A stretch of DNA of 64,000 nucleotides from Aulostomus chinensis (Eukaryota; Chordata; Actinopteri; Syngnathiformes; Aulostomidae): the NCBI GenBank assembly GCA_037954235.1, contig JBBMOA010000010.1, forward strand, positions 18,174,029 through 18,238,028, given 5' to 3'. Shown here in pieces: positions 24,147 to 37,013 of this stretch. The translations under genes and the position numbers were made by a program. The notes beneath the pieces were generated by a model that saw nothing but the letters and a program-made list of their open reading frames with translations, was not told where the DNA came from and made no database searches. Numbering within the stretch: position 1 is the stretch's first letter; every line of letters begins with the position of its first letter.

Positions 24147-24811
24147 AATGGACACACATGCAATCATGGTCTGCCAGCACTCCTTGTAATCCCTCAGACA
24201 AATTACAACGTCCTCTCCTCCTCCTCGTCCTCCTCCTCCACGTCTCTCCTCCTCCATCTCCCTCGCTCTACTCTCTCCTTCCAGCTACAATTGGATTTGG
24301 ATAAAGATGGCTTTCCCTTTTCTTCTCTATTCTTCACTGCTTTGGCTAAAGAGGGATCTGCCTGGGGAGATTACACACAAACACACACACAAATACATGC
24401 ACACTCTCAGACTGCAGCGTGGAGGCATTGCATTTGAGGAAAAAACATCTTCACTAACAACCCCCCCCCCCTCCACTATAGCGACAAGCTCTATAGCCAG
24501 AGGTCAAGAACCTCTCTTGACTTTGCTGTCTTTCACTGTTTTGCCTCTTCTTTTCTCCCACACACTTGTCCTCTACTATTTATCTCTTTTGCGCTACTTT
24601 TTCTCTTTCCTTGTGTCCTCTTTCATTCAGTCTCCTCCTGCTTCAGATCATTATTGTCGTCAGCGCTCTTGTTCAGGTCAGAGGAGCTGGCCTTAACACA
24701 GTGCGATGTTAACTCTCAGCCTCCCCATGGAGCACTCAGAAAGCAGGGGTTGACTTCCTGCTACTCCAGTGTGTGTACCGCTGAACTCATGTAATGGACA
24801 TTCGTTCTTCA

Positions 24812-24813
<2 letters not shown>

Positions 24814-24857
<44 letters not shown>
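24814..24857. repeat. (TG)22 microsatellite
   Basis: Pure TG array of 44 bp. Confidence 0.95.
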
Positions 24858-24859
<2 letters not shown>

Positions 24860-25404
24860 TGCTGAAGTTGTCCCACAGCAATGTGATGAAGGAGACTCCA
24901 TCAGAATGATTGTAACGGATGAAATAACTCAGCTATTTTTTTGCATAGTACATTATGTATAGTATTAGAAATGCAACCACAGGGGCTAATTTGTGCGTGT
25001 ACACATGTGCGTTGGGATACAAGGAGCTGTTGGTGTGGTGTGACTGAATAATTGAAGGGTGGAGGTAGCAGATGGTCTTTAACCCTGAACCCCAGACAAG
25101 ACAACAATCAATATTTAAGCAGAGAAGGCATGATACATTCAGCTCCACATAATTCACAGCATACTGTGCTGTGCATAAACTCATTCATACGAGAGACAGC
25201 ACAGCGCTGTCATTGTGTATGATATATGGAGTGTATTTTTCTGCACATCAGGGGAATTCATAGGTTGTGTGTGCAGCATAGTAGCACCAGTTTGAAATCC
25301 CTTGTTTTTTTTGTTTTTGTTTTTATATTCATCTGGCCTGCATGCAAACAAATAAATAAAAGTAGTTTTCTACTGGCCTTGTTTCTATGCAGAAATATGA
25401 TATA

Positions 25405-25422
25405 GTGTGTGTGTGTGTGTGT

Positions 25423-25461
<39 letters not shown>
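25405..25461. repeat. (GT)n microsatellite with one interruption
   Basis: GT array of about 57 bp, broken once by GAGT. Confidence 0.94.
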
Positions 25462-25465
<4 letters not shown>

Positions 25466-25909
25466 AGAGAATTCAAGTCATACATTTTGGATTGTAGTGA
25501 AGACTGGTAAGATCCACAGTGCCCCCCCCCCCCCCCCCCCCATCTTTCCCTCGCTGGGCCACCAGTAGTGGTAATGGGGAGGGACCTGTCAGCTCACTTA
25601 ATGCAGCTAATGTTTGCCTGCGCCTGGGGACACAAGCACAGAGACACACACAGTCCTGACACACACAGCGCTCCGCTCTCTCCCTCTGTCACCACTCTGT
25701 CACATTCCCTCTCTTCTGTTCCCCCCACCCGCTCTCCCCTCTCTGCATCCTTCAATCTTTTCCAGCCATTTCTCCATAGATGTATCTCTTAGTTTTGTTT
25801 TGTTTTTCTGCTTTTTTTTAGTCTCACAGCATTATGCTTTTTGGCTATATCATCATCATCTTCATCACCATCATCATCATCATTCTCAACTGGATATTTA
25901 TTTAATTTA

Positions 25910-25940
25910 AAGCTTTTGTTGTACGAAAGAACAAAAGCTT
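25910..25940. repeat. 11-bp perfect inverted repeat with 9-nt loop
   Basis: AAGCTTTTGTT (25910-25920) and AACAAAAGCTT (25930-25940) are exact complements around GTACGAAAG. No T-run or gene context supports a terminator; it is listed as a structure only. Confidence 0.6.
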
Positions 25941-28234
25941 AATTGCGGTCTTATTGAAGAAGATCGTCAGCCTTACATAAATGCTATGATAGATAGTGTC
26001 TGGGCACTTAAGTTCTCAGCATATGTGGTTGATTGGTGAATTAATGCATTTGTGATCATCTAATGAGCATTTTCAGCAACAGAAAAGAAGGTTCTGAGAT
26101 TTGGGATGATTAATATCTGTCCACAATAGTTTTTGAAGAATAATAGTGGTAAATGTCACAGAGGAGCATTAAGGCAGGCTTTTGCTATCGGTCAAATTCA
26201 TTTTATCAGTTGGCAATAAAATATCAGAATGTAAGCCGCACTTGTCTTTAAAGCCTGTTAAAACTAAATTAAGTATATTCTGGTGGTGCTTTCCTCTAGT
26301 ATAAACTACAACAAGGAATCCAGACATTTTGTTTGTGTAAGTATCACGACATACACACCCTTGTAAGCGAACATAAACAAATACTTGTCAGTGGAGCACA
26401 AGAAGCAGCAACAAGGAAAGGCAGGGAAGCTTAATAAAAACAAATGGCTTATAGAAGCAGAAAACACCTCTGATTTCTTTCTCTCTTTACCCACCGCCCT
26501 CCCTACTGCCTCCCTCCATATATTCCCCCCTATGCTCTGTTGCGCTGATGAATATCACCCAAGCAAATCAGAGATGCAGAGGAATCACTTTCCCTCATTT
26601 CTCACCCTGCTTTGTCTCTCCTTTTCACTCCCCCTTCCCACCATCTCCTTTTTCTCTTTCTGGGGCTCTCCCCTCTGTCTCTTGTTCACCTGATTTCCCC
26701 ATCTACCTACCCTTCCTCCCTCCTTTGCATATGTGGATCTCATTCTCTCTCATTACGATGATTTTCAGGTTCAGCTTTAGTTGCTGGCCCATTAAAACCA
26801 AGCAGCAGCCGCAGAATCAGCAGCAGCATTTCTACTGCAGGCAGACAGCTAGGCAGCCTCATAAGATGGCCTCTACTCTGCATTATGAACTGAACATATC
26901 CTGCATTATATATCAAATATAAAAATGCCCTCATATCTGTGCTGCTAATGCATCCAAATAAAAAAGATGGTGGAATTCTCTCATGTTGGTGCAAACAGAC
27001 ATGCTGAATGACCTTGGCAAATACTACCTCAAGCCAAACTGCCATGTCTCAGTGCCAGCCCTTGATGAGACCTCCCACTCTTCAGGGAGGGATGCATAGG
27101 GCCAGACAGAGAGTGGACAGTGAAAAGAGAGGGTGCACGGGTAGTTTCTGTCATAAAACCTAGATTTGGGGGCATGGACAGGGGTCAGGAAATTGTCATA
27201 TTTTCTGCTGAATGTCTAGCTGTACCAAGCCTGTTGATCCATTGTTGTGATCAGACATAACCAGTCCCACCACAACAAACAGAGGACAAATGTTTAAAAA
27301 AAAAAGCCAAAATGAACTGGACACACTGCAAGACAGAAATGAGACAGGCCTGTGCCATTTCATGACCGTGTTTGCGTAGATTTATGGTACAACAGTTTAC
27401 AGCTGTATGTGTTCCTTGGCTGTCTCTCTCCACCTCCACCCAGGTTTTGTTGCACCTGATTGCCAGATGAAGTGCTGATGATTAGCAGGGTTCCTTCAGA
27501 GAGTTTCTGGGTTGGGGAATAAAGGACTGCTCACGTTAGGTGATCCACACCATGCCAAGGCATGTGTGCCCCTCAAAGTCCGGCTGGTTTGACGAGTGTG
27601 ATCACTTTGTTGTGCTGACACAGCATGTATATGTTTTATGGAGAAATCTGACAGGTCAGTGAGAACATATTTAAATTCCATTGAGATGACACTGTTGACA
27701 AAAGAATCTGCCTTAAACCAAGTGGTGAATCCACAGATTTTCATTCCAATTCAGGAACATCATCTGCTCGAAGGGATTGCACCATAAGATAATGTTACAA
27801 AGGACCTGAGACCACATTAAAGACTGAGTAACATTTGCCCCTGCCAGCTCTTATTGACAGCTATGCGGTACAGTGTGTGTTAGAGGGTGTCCATCTCAGT
27901 AATGATGTGAGTTTGCTCAAACCAGAACAGGCCAAGAGCAATGTGATTGCAGGACAGCTGGGGAGGGGGCGGGAGGGACAATCATCCATCAGAGATGTAT
28001 AAGGGAACCAGGCTAACGGTCAGTACTTCCATAGATTTTGTTTTGTAATTTTGTATGATGCAAAGGTGTCTTTTGTAGGAATATATTCCATTTGTGGAGT
28101 GTTGTTCACCTTAGGTTCATGTAAAGGTGGGGCACATGGGGGTTGCTCATCTGGGTTAGAACATCCATGAGGAAGTTTTGAAGCATATCTGCTTTTAAGT
28201 AGTGGTCATTTTTTGCTACACTGCTGTGTTTATA

Positions 28235-28236
<2 letters not shown>

Positions 28237-28269
<33 letters not shown>
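28237..28269. repeat. (CA)16 microsatellite
   Basis: Pure CA array of about 33 bp. Confidence 0.94.
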
Positions 28270-28273
<4 letters not shown>

Positions 28274-31200
28274 CATAAAGACCTGATTGTTGATAAAAAA
28301 TTAGCATATGCAACTGATACATAATGGTAGAAAGGCATACTAGCCTCTTTGGGGCTGTATTTGTGTCATTATTCCCTGATTTTGATTAAGAGAAAGCATT
28401 ACATTACATGGTCACAGCTCAGATTAGTGAGTGTGTAAATTTGTCGAAGGGCGCAAGATTTAGATTCTGAGGACACAACAGGTTTGGGGGACAGACAGTG
28501 CAGTGGAGGTCGTCAGATTTAAATGGTCATGTGGAATGATCTCTGATTGACTCATAACCTGAAAACACAATACATTTGGCTGTCAACGCAGATGTAGCTT
28601 AACTTTTTTACATGAAATTTCAAATGGGTTATTCTGCAATCTGTCTTATTTTGTTCCAATTTAGTAGATGCTGAGTGCATTCTTGTTGTGGCACTGCATC
28701 TGTTCTGACTAATTTGATTTAAAGGACATACTGTAGTCGGGGCTCTGATCTGATTAGAGGTCACTGTTTTTAGAAATGCAACAAGAATTTAATGACATTT
28801 CTACAGTCTGATCTGTAATGGCTTGATTCCCAAATACATCTCTACAAGGTTTCTGCTGGATTTTTGGTAAATTCTTGGAATAAGCAGTCATTTCCTATAA
28901 AGAACTATTATTATAAGATGAAGAGACAAATTCTCTGCCATGTCCAGCCCCACCTCTGTCTGTCCGTTTTTCTTACATGATCTTAAATTTACTCAAGGTT
29001 GCATTTATTGCACTTTAACAGTCTGTTGCTTCCCTCGTCTTGATTCATGGGATTTCTGAACCAATCCAGTTCTAAAATAAATGGCTAAGTGATGGGTCTA
29101 TCATGACAGAGATTGGAGCGTTATAGTACATTGATTATGACAAATCTGTTACTCTCACTATCCCCCACAACCGATAGGCCTGAGCAGGTTAAGCTTCTGC
29201 TGCCTGAGACATGATATGACTTGCTGCTCTCTTTTTCCTCTCCTGTCTCTCTTTCCTTTTGGGCAGTTGTATATGGAGGGAGGATAATAGCAGTGCTACA
29301 GCATCCATTATACACACCTCCAACCTGTATTTCCATCATTTCTAATTGCCCATCCTAACACTGACAGCGCCCTCAGCCTTTTTTCATTCCTTAGCAACTT
29401 TGATTTATCCCCCCACACACACACACACACGCACACACACACCTTTCATCCCCACACTTACTATCTTTATTATGACTATTGCTATTGTAAAGGCCAGTAC
29501 TAAATTATGCGGTCTGTAGCTGTAATGGTAAATGTGATGTCCTAGTTACATTTAACGGTGACAAAAACCAAGGAAGTGAATGTGATGTGGTTGTGTATTG
29601 AATTGTTTCCCTTTAGTTGCTCTATTTGTCATGTTAAACATCTTTTATCTTCAAGAGTCACATATCACTCAAACATGCCATGGGATGCTGGATCAGCTGA
29701 CAAGACCACAAAGCACGCCTGACTAGCCAACCTCTGTTTGTATGCATGTACAAGTGTACATGCAATAGGGAGTTTGTGCTTGACTGCAGGTGCAATCCTA
29801 CATATGCTGGGTGTGGTATGTTTGTGGGACAAGGAGACAAAAGAATTCCCAGGCACAGGATTGTAAGACATTCCTCTTTACGCTACTCAACAACCCTGGA
29901 ATCTTCTTCTTCTTTTTCTTCGTCTTCCAAATTCCTCCCTTCCTCTCTGTTTGCCTCTTCTATGTCCCCTCCCCCTTGCTCTGGCAGTGACATTGGGCTA
30001 AAGTGGGACAGAGTGTAGGGGGGCAGTGAGGCAGAAGAGACAGAGACACAGTCAGGCAGGGAGGGAGGGTGAGCCGCTGTTATGCAGGGGTGCTCCCCTC
30101 CTCTTCCAAGCACGTACCTCAGGCGCTCCTGGCCCCTCAGGCCTCCCCACAACGTCTGGGGAGCTGCTTTTAGCATGTCACCACTACTCCAACTCCAATC
30201 TGCAACATCTGTGTCTGCAGCTCTTTTGCCTCCCATCATCCCTCATTTCATTCTCCTACCTTGACTCCTCCTCTGTCTCCTCCTCTTCATCCTCTTTTGG
30301 GTCTCTGTCGCCAAGATGCCCAGCAACAGTGGTGAATGATGCATCATCACGGTGGCGCAGGCGAACGAGGGGAGCCAGGGAAGGAATGCATAGGAGAATG
30401 GCAAACCCTCTCCCAACCCCCCTTGTCCGCCTGCCATGCAAGGTGCAGTCATCCACACATAGGCCATGCTCCATGGTGACCTCCTGCTCCCTGAGATTCA
30501 GTATGTGTCACTGTGGAGCTGCTTACATGCTGTGGCACTGTAGCAGTCAGACTGAGGACAACATGCCTTTACACAGAGCAAGGTTTTATTGATTAGTATG
30601 GGAGTTTATTACAAATGTGCTGGCATCCTTCTCATACGCACAGCTACTCCTACATACTACCAGTGTTTCAGAACTGTGTGCATACAGTGCAGTGGCTTAA
30701 TTTTACCGAAATAGACAGTAGAGTCATTTACAAAAGCTGAAAGTCAAAGTGCTGCTGCCAGAAAATCCATGAACACTCTTCATTCTCTGTACTGTGTCTT
30801 CTTCATAATGGATGACATAATCACAAAAAAGAACAGACCTGTCTGGGATATTATACCATTCACAAAATGTTGTTTTTGTGTTCTCCACAGCTGAAATAAG
30901 GCCATGCTTTAGTAGATTTGGCCCTGTGTGTTTGCATTGTGTTTATAATGCATTAGATATGTCCTGTTAGCCTTCTCATGACTGCTGAGCATGTCTTTAT
31001 CTATTATCTATGAGACTAAATAATTAACGACAAGAGCGACCCAATGCACCACATGTTGACAAGTGACCAAATAGAGAATTGTTTTTTTTGTTTTTTTGGT
31101 TTGTGTGTTGTGTGCGCTGCAATATACCACACAGGATTTTAACAGGATAGAAGACAATGCGGAGACAATCTTCAGAGTTTTCCTCTCTTCTCACAAAAAA

Positions 31201-32622
31201 TAGTCTCAACCATTTCTCTTCATCTCTCCATCCAGACATCCACCCTTGCCTTCATTTTGCTTCTTGAATATTTATGGACATTCCAATTAAGGTCAGTTAA
31301 GTGTGGAAGAGACCTTTAACCATTACCGACGGAAAGACTGGGATGAAGAAAAGCAGGGGTGGGCTGATGATCAAAACAGACAGATTATCCGATTTTTCAT
31401 TCTTTCTTATTTCTTTTGGTTTGGGATGAGTGCATTTTTCCATTTCCTTTATTTGTTTTTTCTTCTTCCTCTCTTTTTCGTTCTCTCGTCTCTAGCTTGA
31501 GTTGTTCAGAGAGGGTGAGGAGTGTGTGGGTGTATGGGGTGTCACCTTTTAACAACAGATATAGAAAGAGAAGTAGAGAGACAGCACCAGCAACAGAAGC
31601 TGAAAACACAGAAACCACAGAAGCAGCAAAAGAGGGGAAGGTGGTGATGATGTTGGGTGTATGCAGCTGGCATTTGACGATGAAGCATGCTTTTTTAATG
31701 AGGGCATTAGGCCCCTGCATACCTGTCCTGAAACTGAACCTGAAAACAGATGACGGGGGGGAGAGGAGAATGAGAAGGTCAAGGGTTGGGGCTGCAAAAG
31801 CAGAGCACTTGTCGAGAGATAAGGACAGACTGTTTTCCTCTTCAATTATTCTTCCTTTGTATGCCCACTCAGAGAGGGACTGAAACTTGCACAACTCTTC
31901 TTTATTAACCTTCTTCTGTTTTTTTGACATAACCTCTTCCCAGTTCTTATGTAAGCTTTTTGTCTCTGATTTAGTAAAAAAAAAAAAAGTGGCGCTAGTA
32001 CGTCGTCTTTGTGGCTCTTTTCTATGTCAGGCTTGTTCTCGTAGCACTTATCCATTATAGACTACTTTGAATGTGAATAGAGAGGAGACAGGAGCAAGCA
32101 TCATTCATTTCATAGTAGATAGGGACAGAGCCTTTTGTCACTAGGTGTAGATTTCCCTTTGTCAAACACATGCCAATTCTTCACACCCAACACTGGAGAG
32201 GAAAATAGAAAAATGATAGCGGCAAAGGGAAAGATGAAGGGAGAGGGGAGGCTGCGTGGGGGAGGAGGAGGAGGGGACTGGTATTGATTTGACACTCGGG
32301 GAATCATCACAGCTCTGTTCATTTTCATTCATCTGCCCTTGTAATGGGGTGTTAATATGGCAGGTAGGGGGAGAGGGCGGATGGGGGATTTAGGAGGATG
32401 AGAGCATTTTATTAGAATCCAATCTTTATTATCTTTCACCCCTTCCAACCTCTCAACCCTCACACATGCATTTGCCTGTGTGTGTTTTGTGTGTGTGTGT
32501 GTTTGTGTGCGCACTCACTGTATGCTTTAAATACACACACGACACGTGTGCTACTAAGTGTAAATAAAGGTGATGAAGGTGTTAATTACACATTGGGTCT
32601 GAATGGACTCTATGTACAAGTT

Positions 32623-32627
<5 letters not shown>

Positions 32628-32672
<45 letters not shown>
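32628..32672. repeat. (GT)22 microsatellite
   Basis: Pure GT array, followed by a short (GA)n run. Confidence 0.95.
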
Positions 32673-32674
<2 letters not shown>

Positions 32675-33449
32675 AAGAGAGAGAGAGAGATGCAAGAAGT
32701 GTTGTTAAATATGAGCATCTCAAATGAAATAGCTTTTACTAGACCTTCCCAGTGCCTCCTTGAAATCAGCCATAATGGGCCCTTGGTAATTATCAAATAA
32801 ATTAGCCAGTAGAAGGAGTTGAGGAAGGAGGAGGAGGAGAAGAAGGAGGAGAAGGGAGAGATCAGGCCTGACTCTTTTCATTCATTTTCACTCTGGAAAA
32901 AAAAAATGCTTACCTGTTCATTATTTTTGAAAGAGCAAATGCTTCATGTTCTGCTTTTTCCAGTCTTACATTCTGGCCTTATCAATTTTTTGAGCAAACC
33001 AGTACTGGTTTTATGATCATACTCATCATCTATTATGGTGCATTTCTCTCGACAACAGCGTTTATCAGCTAAGTCAGAGCTGATAAGTTATGAGTAGCAA
33101 GGTCACGTGAGAACAGCAAACGGCTGTCAGGATTCCTCACCACACTTAATTGCACCCCACAATAAGAAATTTCACCATAACTTTCTGCCTGCCACCATAG
33201 TTCTGGACAGAATGGCGGGTTAACCTAATAATTTAGAGCAAGTGAGCTAGCAGAGGGTTGTAGCTATATTAGCAGGGAAAAGTTTATAGGGATGAGTCAT
33301 AATTTTTGAAAATTCATCAAGTATTTTGAAAAAAAACATTCACCATTTCAACATAAAAGTAAATCAATTCAATATAAAATATTTGTTCACCCTTGTGATT
33401 GTGATTTCCTAGTTGTGGTTTTCATTGACTCTTGATGGAACTGGAAAAG

Positions 33450-33690
33450 GATTTGACACTTGTGACACCTGGGGCAAAAAAGAATGCCTCATCAAAATCA
33501 TCAGGGCAGTGGACAGGGGGAAATTTGTAAATTGTAATTGCCTAAATCACTTATTCCTTGTAATATGTCCTATATTTCCACCAAATTTAATGAAAATTCC
33601 ATGCATCAGTTTTGTTTTAGAATTAAGTCCTGCAAACAAACAAACCAAAAAAAAACACATGAAGGCACATTATCTCCTTGATGGAGGTAA
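33450..33690 (+). mobile_element. Possible fish interspersed-repeat 3' end
   Basis: The order of ccaaatttaatgaaaattcc, an (AAAC)n-like run caaacaaacaaacc and CTCCTTGATGGAG resembles a repeat family seen near many fish genes, which ends in a CTCCTTGGCGGAGG-type hairpin. Boundaries and class are not resolved, and recognition is from memory. Confidence 0.4.
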
Positions 33691-34904
33691 AACTGTTGCT
33701 AAGATGTAAGGGGTTTTGACAGAATGACAATGTCTGTGCCTTTTTAATTCTGACAGAAAAAAACAACAACATTTTTTTTCAGGAAACCCAAACCATGGGC
33801 CTATGCACATATTTAATTCAAGTTCTGTAGTTCTACCCGGACAGTTGATACCAAGTACAAACAAGGGAATGTTTTTTTCTTTTTTTTTTAATTGCTTGTT
33901 ATATGAGACCAGGCCTATGAAAGACCTGGTGGCACACATCTTAGCTGGATGGTCATTTTGCATCAAAACAAAGTTTTCGCATGTGTTTCATTGAATGAGC
34001 TGTATGAATTGCTGCTTCTGTCCTTAATTGATTGCATTTTTATACTGATATTTGATGAATTTTTTGGATTACCTTGTAATTTCTTGGATTTTCTTTATAC
34101 CATTTTTACACTCTGCATTTGTAACACCATGTTTTCCTCCCAACAAGACATCCACAAAGTTTACCATTCTTTTATACTGTTTGTTTTGGTGTTGGTAGTG
34201 AAAAATTATTTTTTCCCCACTGAAGTGACACATTATTGTTTTAGTGCTTCACCGCAGTATTCACTGTAGCTACCATTATGGTGTACTTGTTCCTAAATAT
34301 TCTACCAAGGGACCAAAGTATTTCCTCTATTGTTTTGTGTGCAGTCACAAAGCCACCACAACCGGTGATCTTGATGCTACTGTAATGTAGCTGTCCATGG
34401 TTCTGAATGTCTCCACAACTTCTTATTTTTTGTATTTTTTTTCCCACAGATTTTGGTACTTCATCCCATATATTCAGAAAGAATGGAACCAAATCAAATC
34501 CAGATTTATTAGTTATCTTAAAATCTCTACAGTGTGCTCACTAGGAGATGAGACTACTGTAGGATTAGGGGATTAGCCTTCAAAAGGTCAGTGGCCTTTG
34601 GAAATGAAGAGGAACAAAAAAGAAAAAAAAAAGATACAAAACACTGTTTCCATTGAACCATTCACATTTAAGCATGGGTCAATGGATGCTTTTAAGAAGG
34701 AGGTAGATTTCTCTAAAATCTTAATCTTAAGCAGTCTTCATATCTGCCAAAATAACATTGAACTACAAAAAAATTCTTTGCAATTCTGAAGCTGCAGCAG
34801 CTACAGCTATGGTGAATCTTGAGTTTTTAATACTAACAGGCATTAACACACAGTCACTTATTCATTGCGTCTATCATTTGTGAACAGACACTTGTGCACA
34901 ATGG

Positions 34905-35510
34905 TTTAAGGTTTAAGGTTTCTTTATTGTCGTTGAACATTTCTGTGCAATGAAATTTTGTTGGACACAGTCTGTCACACAGCAGCATAAACAGATAAAT
35001 AAGAAAATAACAGAAAGTAAATAACAGGATAGAATAGAATAAAGGATAGTGCAGTGAGTCCAGTGATATTGTAGGTTTGTGAATTGAATGTCCAGCACAA
35101 GTAAAGTGCAGGATGGAAGGTGCAACAACGGTCCAGTTCAGGCTGTCATCAGAGCTTTCACAGCCCTGGGGAAGAAGCTGTTTCTCAGTCTTTCTGTCCA
35201 TGCCCTCATGACCCTGAGCCTGCCAGAGGGAAGGGGGTCAAAAAGACCTTGTCCAGGGTGTGTCCAGTCAGACCTGATTTTTCCAGCTCTGTTTTCCAAA
35301 CGAGCGGAGTAGATCTGATGCAGGGGTGTGAGAGGGGTGCCGATGATTTTTTGGGCAGTCTTGATGATCAGCTGCAGGTCTTTCCTCTTCTCTGTGGTGC
35401 AGCTGGAAAACCACACAGTGTATCCATAGCTCAGGACACTCTCTATGGTGCAGGTCATTGTTCTGACATAATGCCTCGCATTTGACATGGTCTCTCATAT
35501 TCATATCCCT
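34905..35510 (-). mobile_element. 5'-truncated LINE, 3' end with reverse-transcriptase C-terminus
   Basis: The - strand frame 35488-35138 reads TIESVLSYGYTVWFSSCT, KTAQKIIGTPLTPLHQIYSA, GLFDPLPSGRLRVMRAWTER and LRNSFFPRAVKAL. This is the recognisable C-terminus of L2/CR1-like fish LINE proteins (ESxLxYxxTVWF...LLPSGRR...NSFFPRA). The 3' untranslated part includes AAATTTCATTGCACAGAAAT and ends in (CCTTAAA)n-type repeats at about 34905. The uninterrupted 116-codon tail suggests a relatively recent insertion. Confidence 0.85.
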
Positions 35511-36224
35511 ACAGCAAATTAAGACTGAGAGTTAAAGGCTGGTAAAATCAGTGTTTTAATGATAAGCTGATGCATGTAGGAAGCATGAAAGAAAATTATA
35601 GGAGAGAAGAAAAGCAGAAATGAAAAGTGAAATCAAAAGGAGAATAAATAAGGATGTGTAGGAGTTCACCACTGTCTGCTCGCTGTTGCACCAGCCTGTC
35701 TTGAGGAAGTTCCGCACCAAAACACACACATTCTGACAATTTGTTTCGTGCAAATATGGATTGTGAGACTTGTGGGTGTAGGAATGTGTAGATGGTGAGA
35801 ATCAGGAGACAGACTGTGAGTGTATGTGTGAGTGTATACATCTGTGTGTATTTTTGAGCAGTCCATTTGATCAGCTACTGCCCCGACAAGCTGGTTGTTC
35901 ACGTTAGCCCTTTGTCAATCCTTGACCCAACAATCACGAGTGTGCTCTGCATCTGTTTTTTTCTTGAAATGCAGAGATGGAAAAATGAAATGATATGATA
36001 CATGGAGAGACATGGTGAGCTCCTCTGTGGCCTTTAGTCCTGGCTTGTGAATCAATTACGAATCCATTCAGCAGTTCCTCTGCTCTCCTCTGATCTCCAT
36101 CTCCATCATTTAAATAGCTGATTTCATTTTTACCCTTAATGAAGGGTCCTCTGTTGCACACACAGCTTGCACACATTCATGCAAAACACACACTAAACTC
36201 ACACTTGCATATGTAGCTGTTACC

Positions 36225-36490
36225 ACCGCCGCAGCGCCCCCTACCCAGCTGCTGTCACGTGAGACCACGGGCCCTAGCAACAGCGAGCGAGAAAAAAGCG
36301 AACAAAAAAAAGAAAGATCCTGGTGAGAGCGGGGAAGAGGGAAATGGTTAAAGAGAGGAAGAGAGAGAGAAAGAGATGGGAAGAAGGGTGGGAGGGAGAG
36401 CTTTAGAGCATTAATAAGTGATGAGTCCAACAGTGTGAATTGCAGTTAGTTAGCATAGCTGCAGCACTGCCTTCATTTGCATGGCAGCAC
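36225..36490. promoter_or_regulatory. Candidate regulatory block in the long intron
   Basis: A GC-rich patch holds AGCGCCCCCT at 36233-36242 (half of the CTCF consensus), CACGTG within gtcacgtgag near 36256-36265 and CCTAGCAAC. About 200 bp on, the POU octamer ATTTGCAT at 36475-36482 sits between CTGCC and GGCAG. A 110-bp purine-rich patch separates the two parts. Function is inferred from motifs only. Confidence 0.25.
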
Positions 36491-36949
36491 CAAGAACAAC
36501 CTCTTTACCTACGCCATTTCCTCTCTTTCTCTTTCTGTCTGTTAATCTGTCTGTTTTCACTCACTCTTTCATCTATTCCTGTGTTTCTTTTCACCTCTGA
36601 CTAGTTAACATCTTAAAATATGTACATCTTGTCTAATTTTTCCTTTCGTTTTTTATCTTTTTATTTTATATTGCAATTCGTCCTTTAACATGAACATTTT
36701 ATTTTCCCATAGTTCATTATCTCTCATGTTCTTTGTCTCTCTACTTTCTAATTGTTTAAAAAAATAGCAGCAATATACTGGGTTATATATAGCTGCACTT
36801 TTCTTACACCTTCATCCTCCTCCTCTTGCTCCATATCCCCTCTCCTTGCAGTCTCTCCCCCACATATCTCAAAAAAGAGGGGTGTTCTATCTCTCTGGGG
36901 GAATTTTGGGGAAGACAAGTGCTGCTCCAGGGCTTCCTTATCCTTTTTC

Positions 36950-36953
<4 letters not shown>

Positions 36954-37008
<55 letters not shown>
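36954..37008. repeat. (TC)27 microsatellite
   Basis: Pure TC array of about 55 bp. On the other strand it is a (GA)n run that produces arginine-glutamate-rich false frames. Confidence 0.95.

Positions 37009-37013
<5 letters not shown>

Larger units (their letters stand above)
23362..34900. other. Intronic sequence, 11.5 kb, no exon recognised
   Basis: Mostly unique AT-rich DNA with (CA/TG)n at 24109-24144, 24814-24857, 25405-25461, 28237-28269 and 32628-32672, a C-tract at 25522-25541 and purine-rich stretches near 31560-31830 and 32820-32860. A GC-rich block with long frames on both strands lies at 29950-30600. Repeat-free stretches such as 26740-27060 are candidates for conserved non-coding DNA. 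Confidence 0.5.

Noticed and set aside
25910..25940. Rho-independent terminator
   Set aside because: Stem-loop without a T-run, in an intron of a vertebrate gene.
31397..31930. 177-codon open frame on the - strand
   Set aside because: Low-complexity composition driven by purine-rich DNA; no domain, and a different frame on the + strand is also open.
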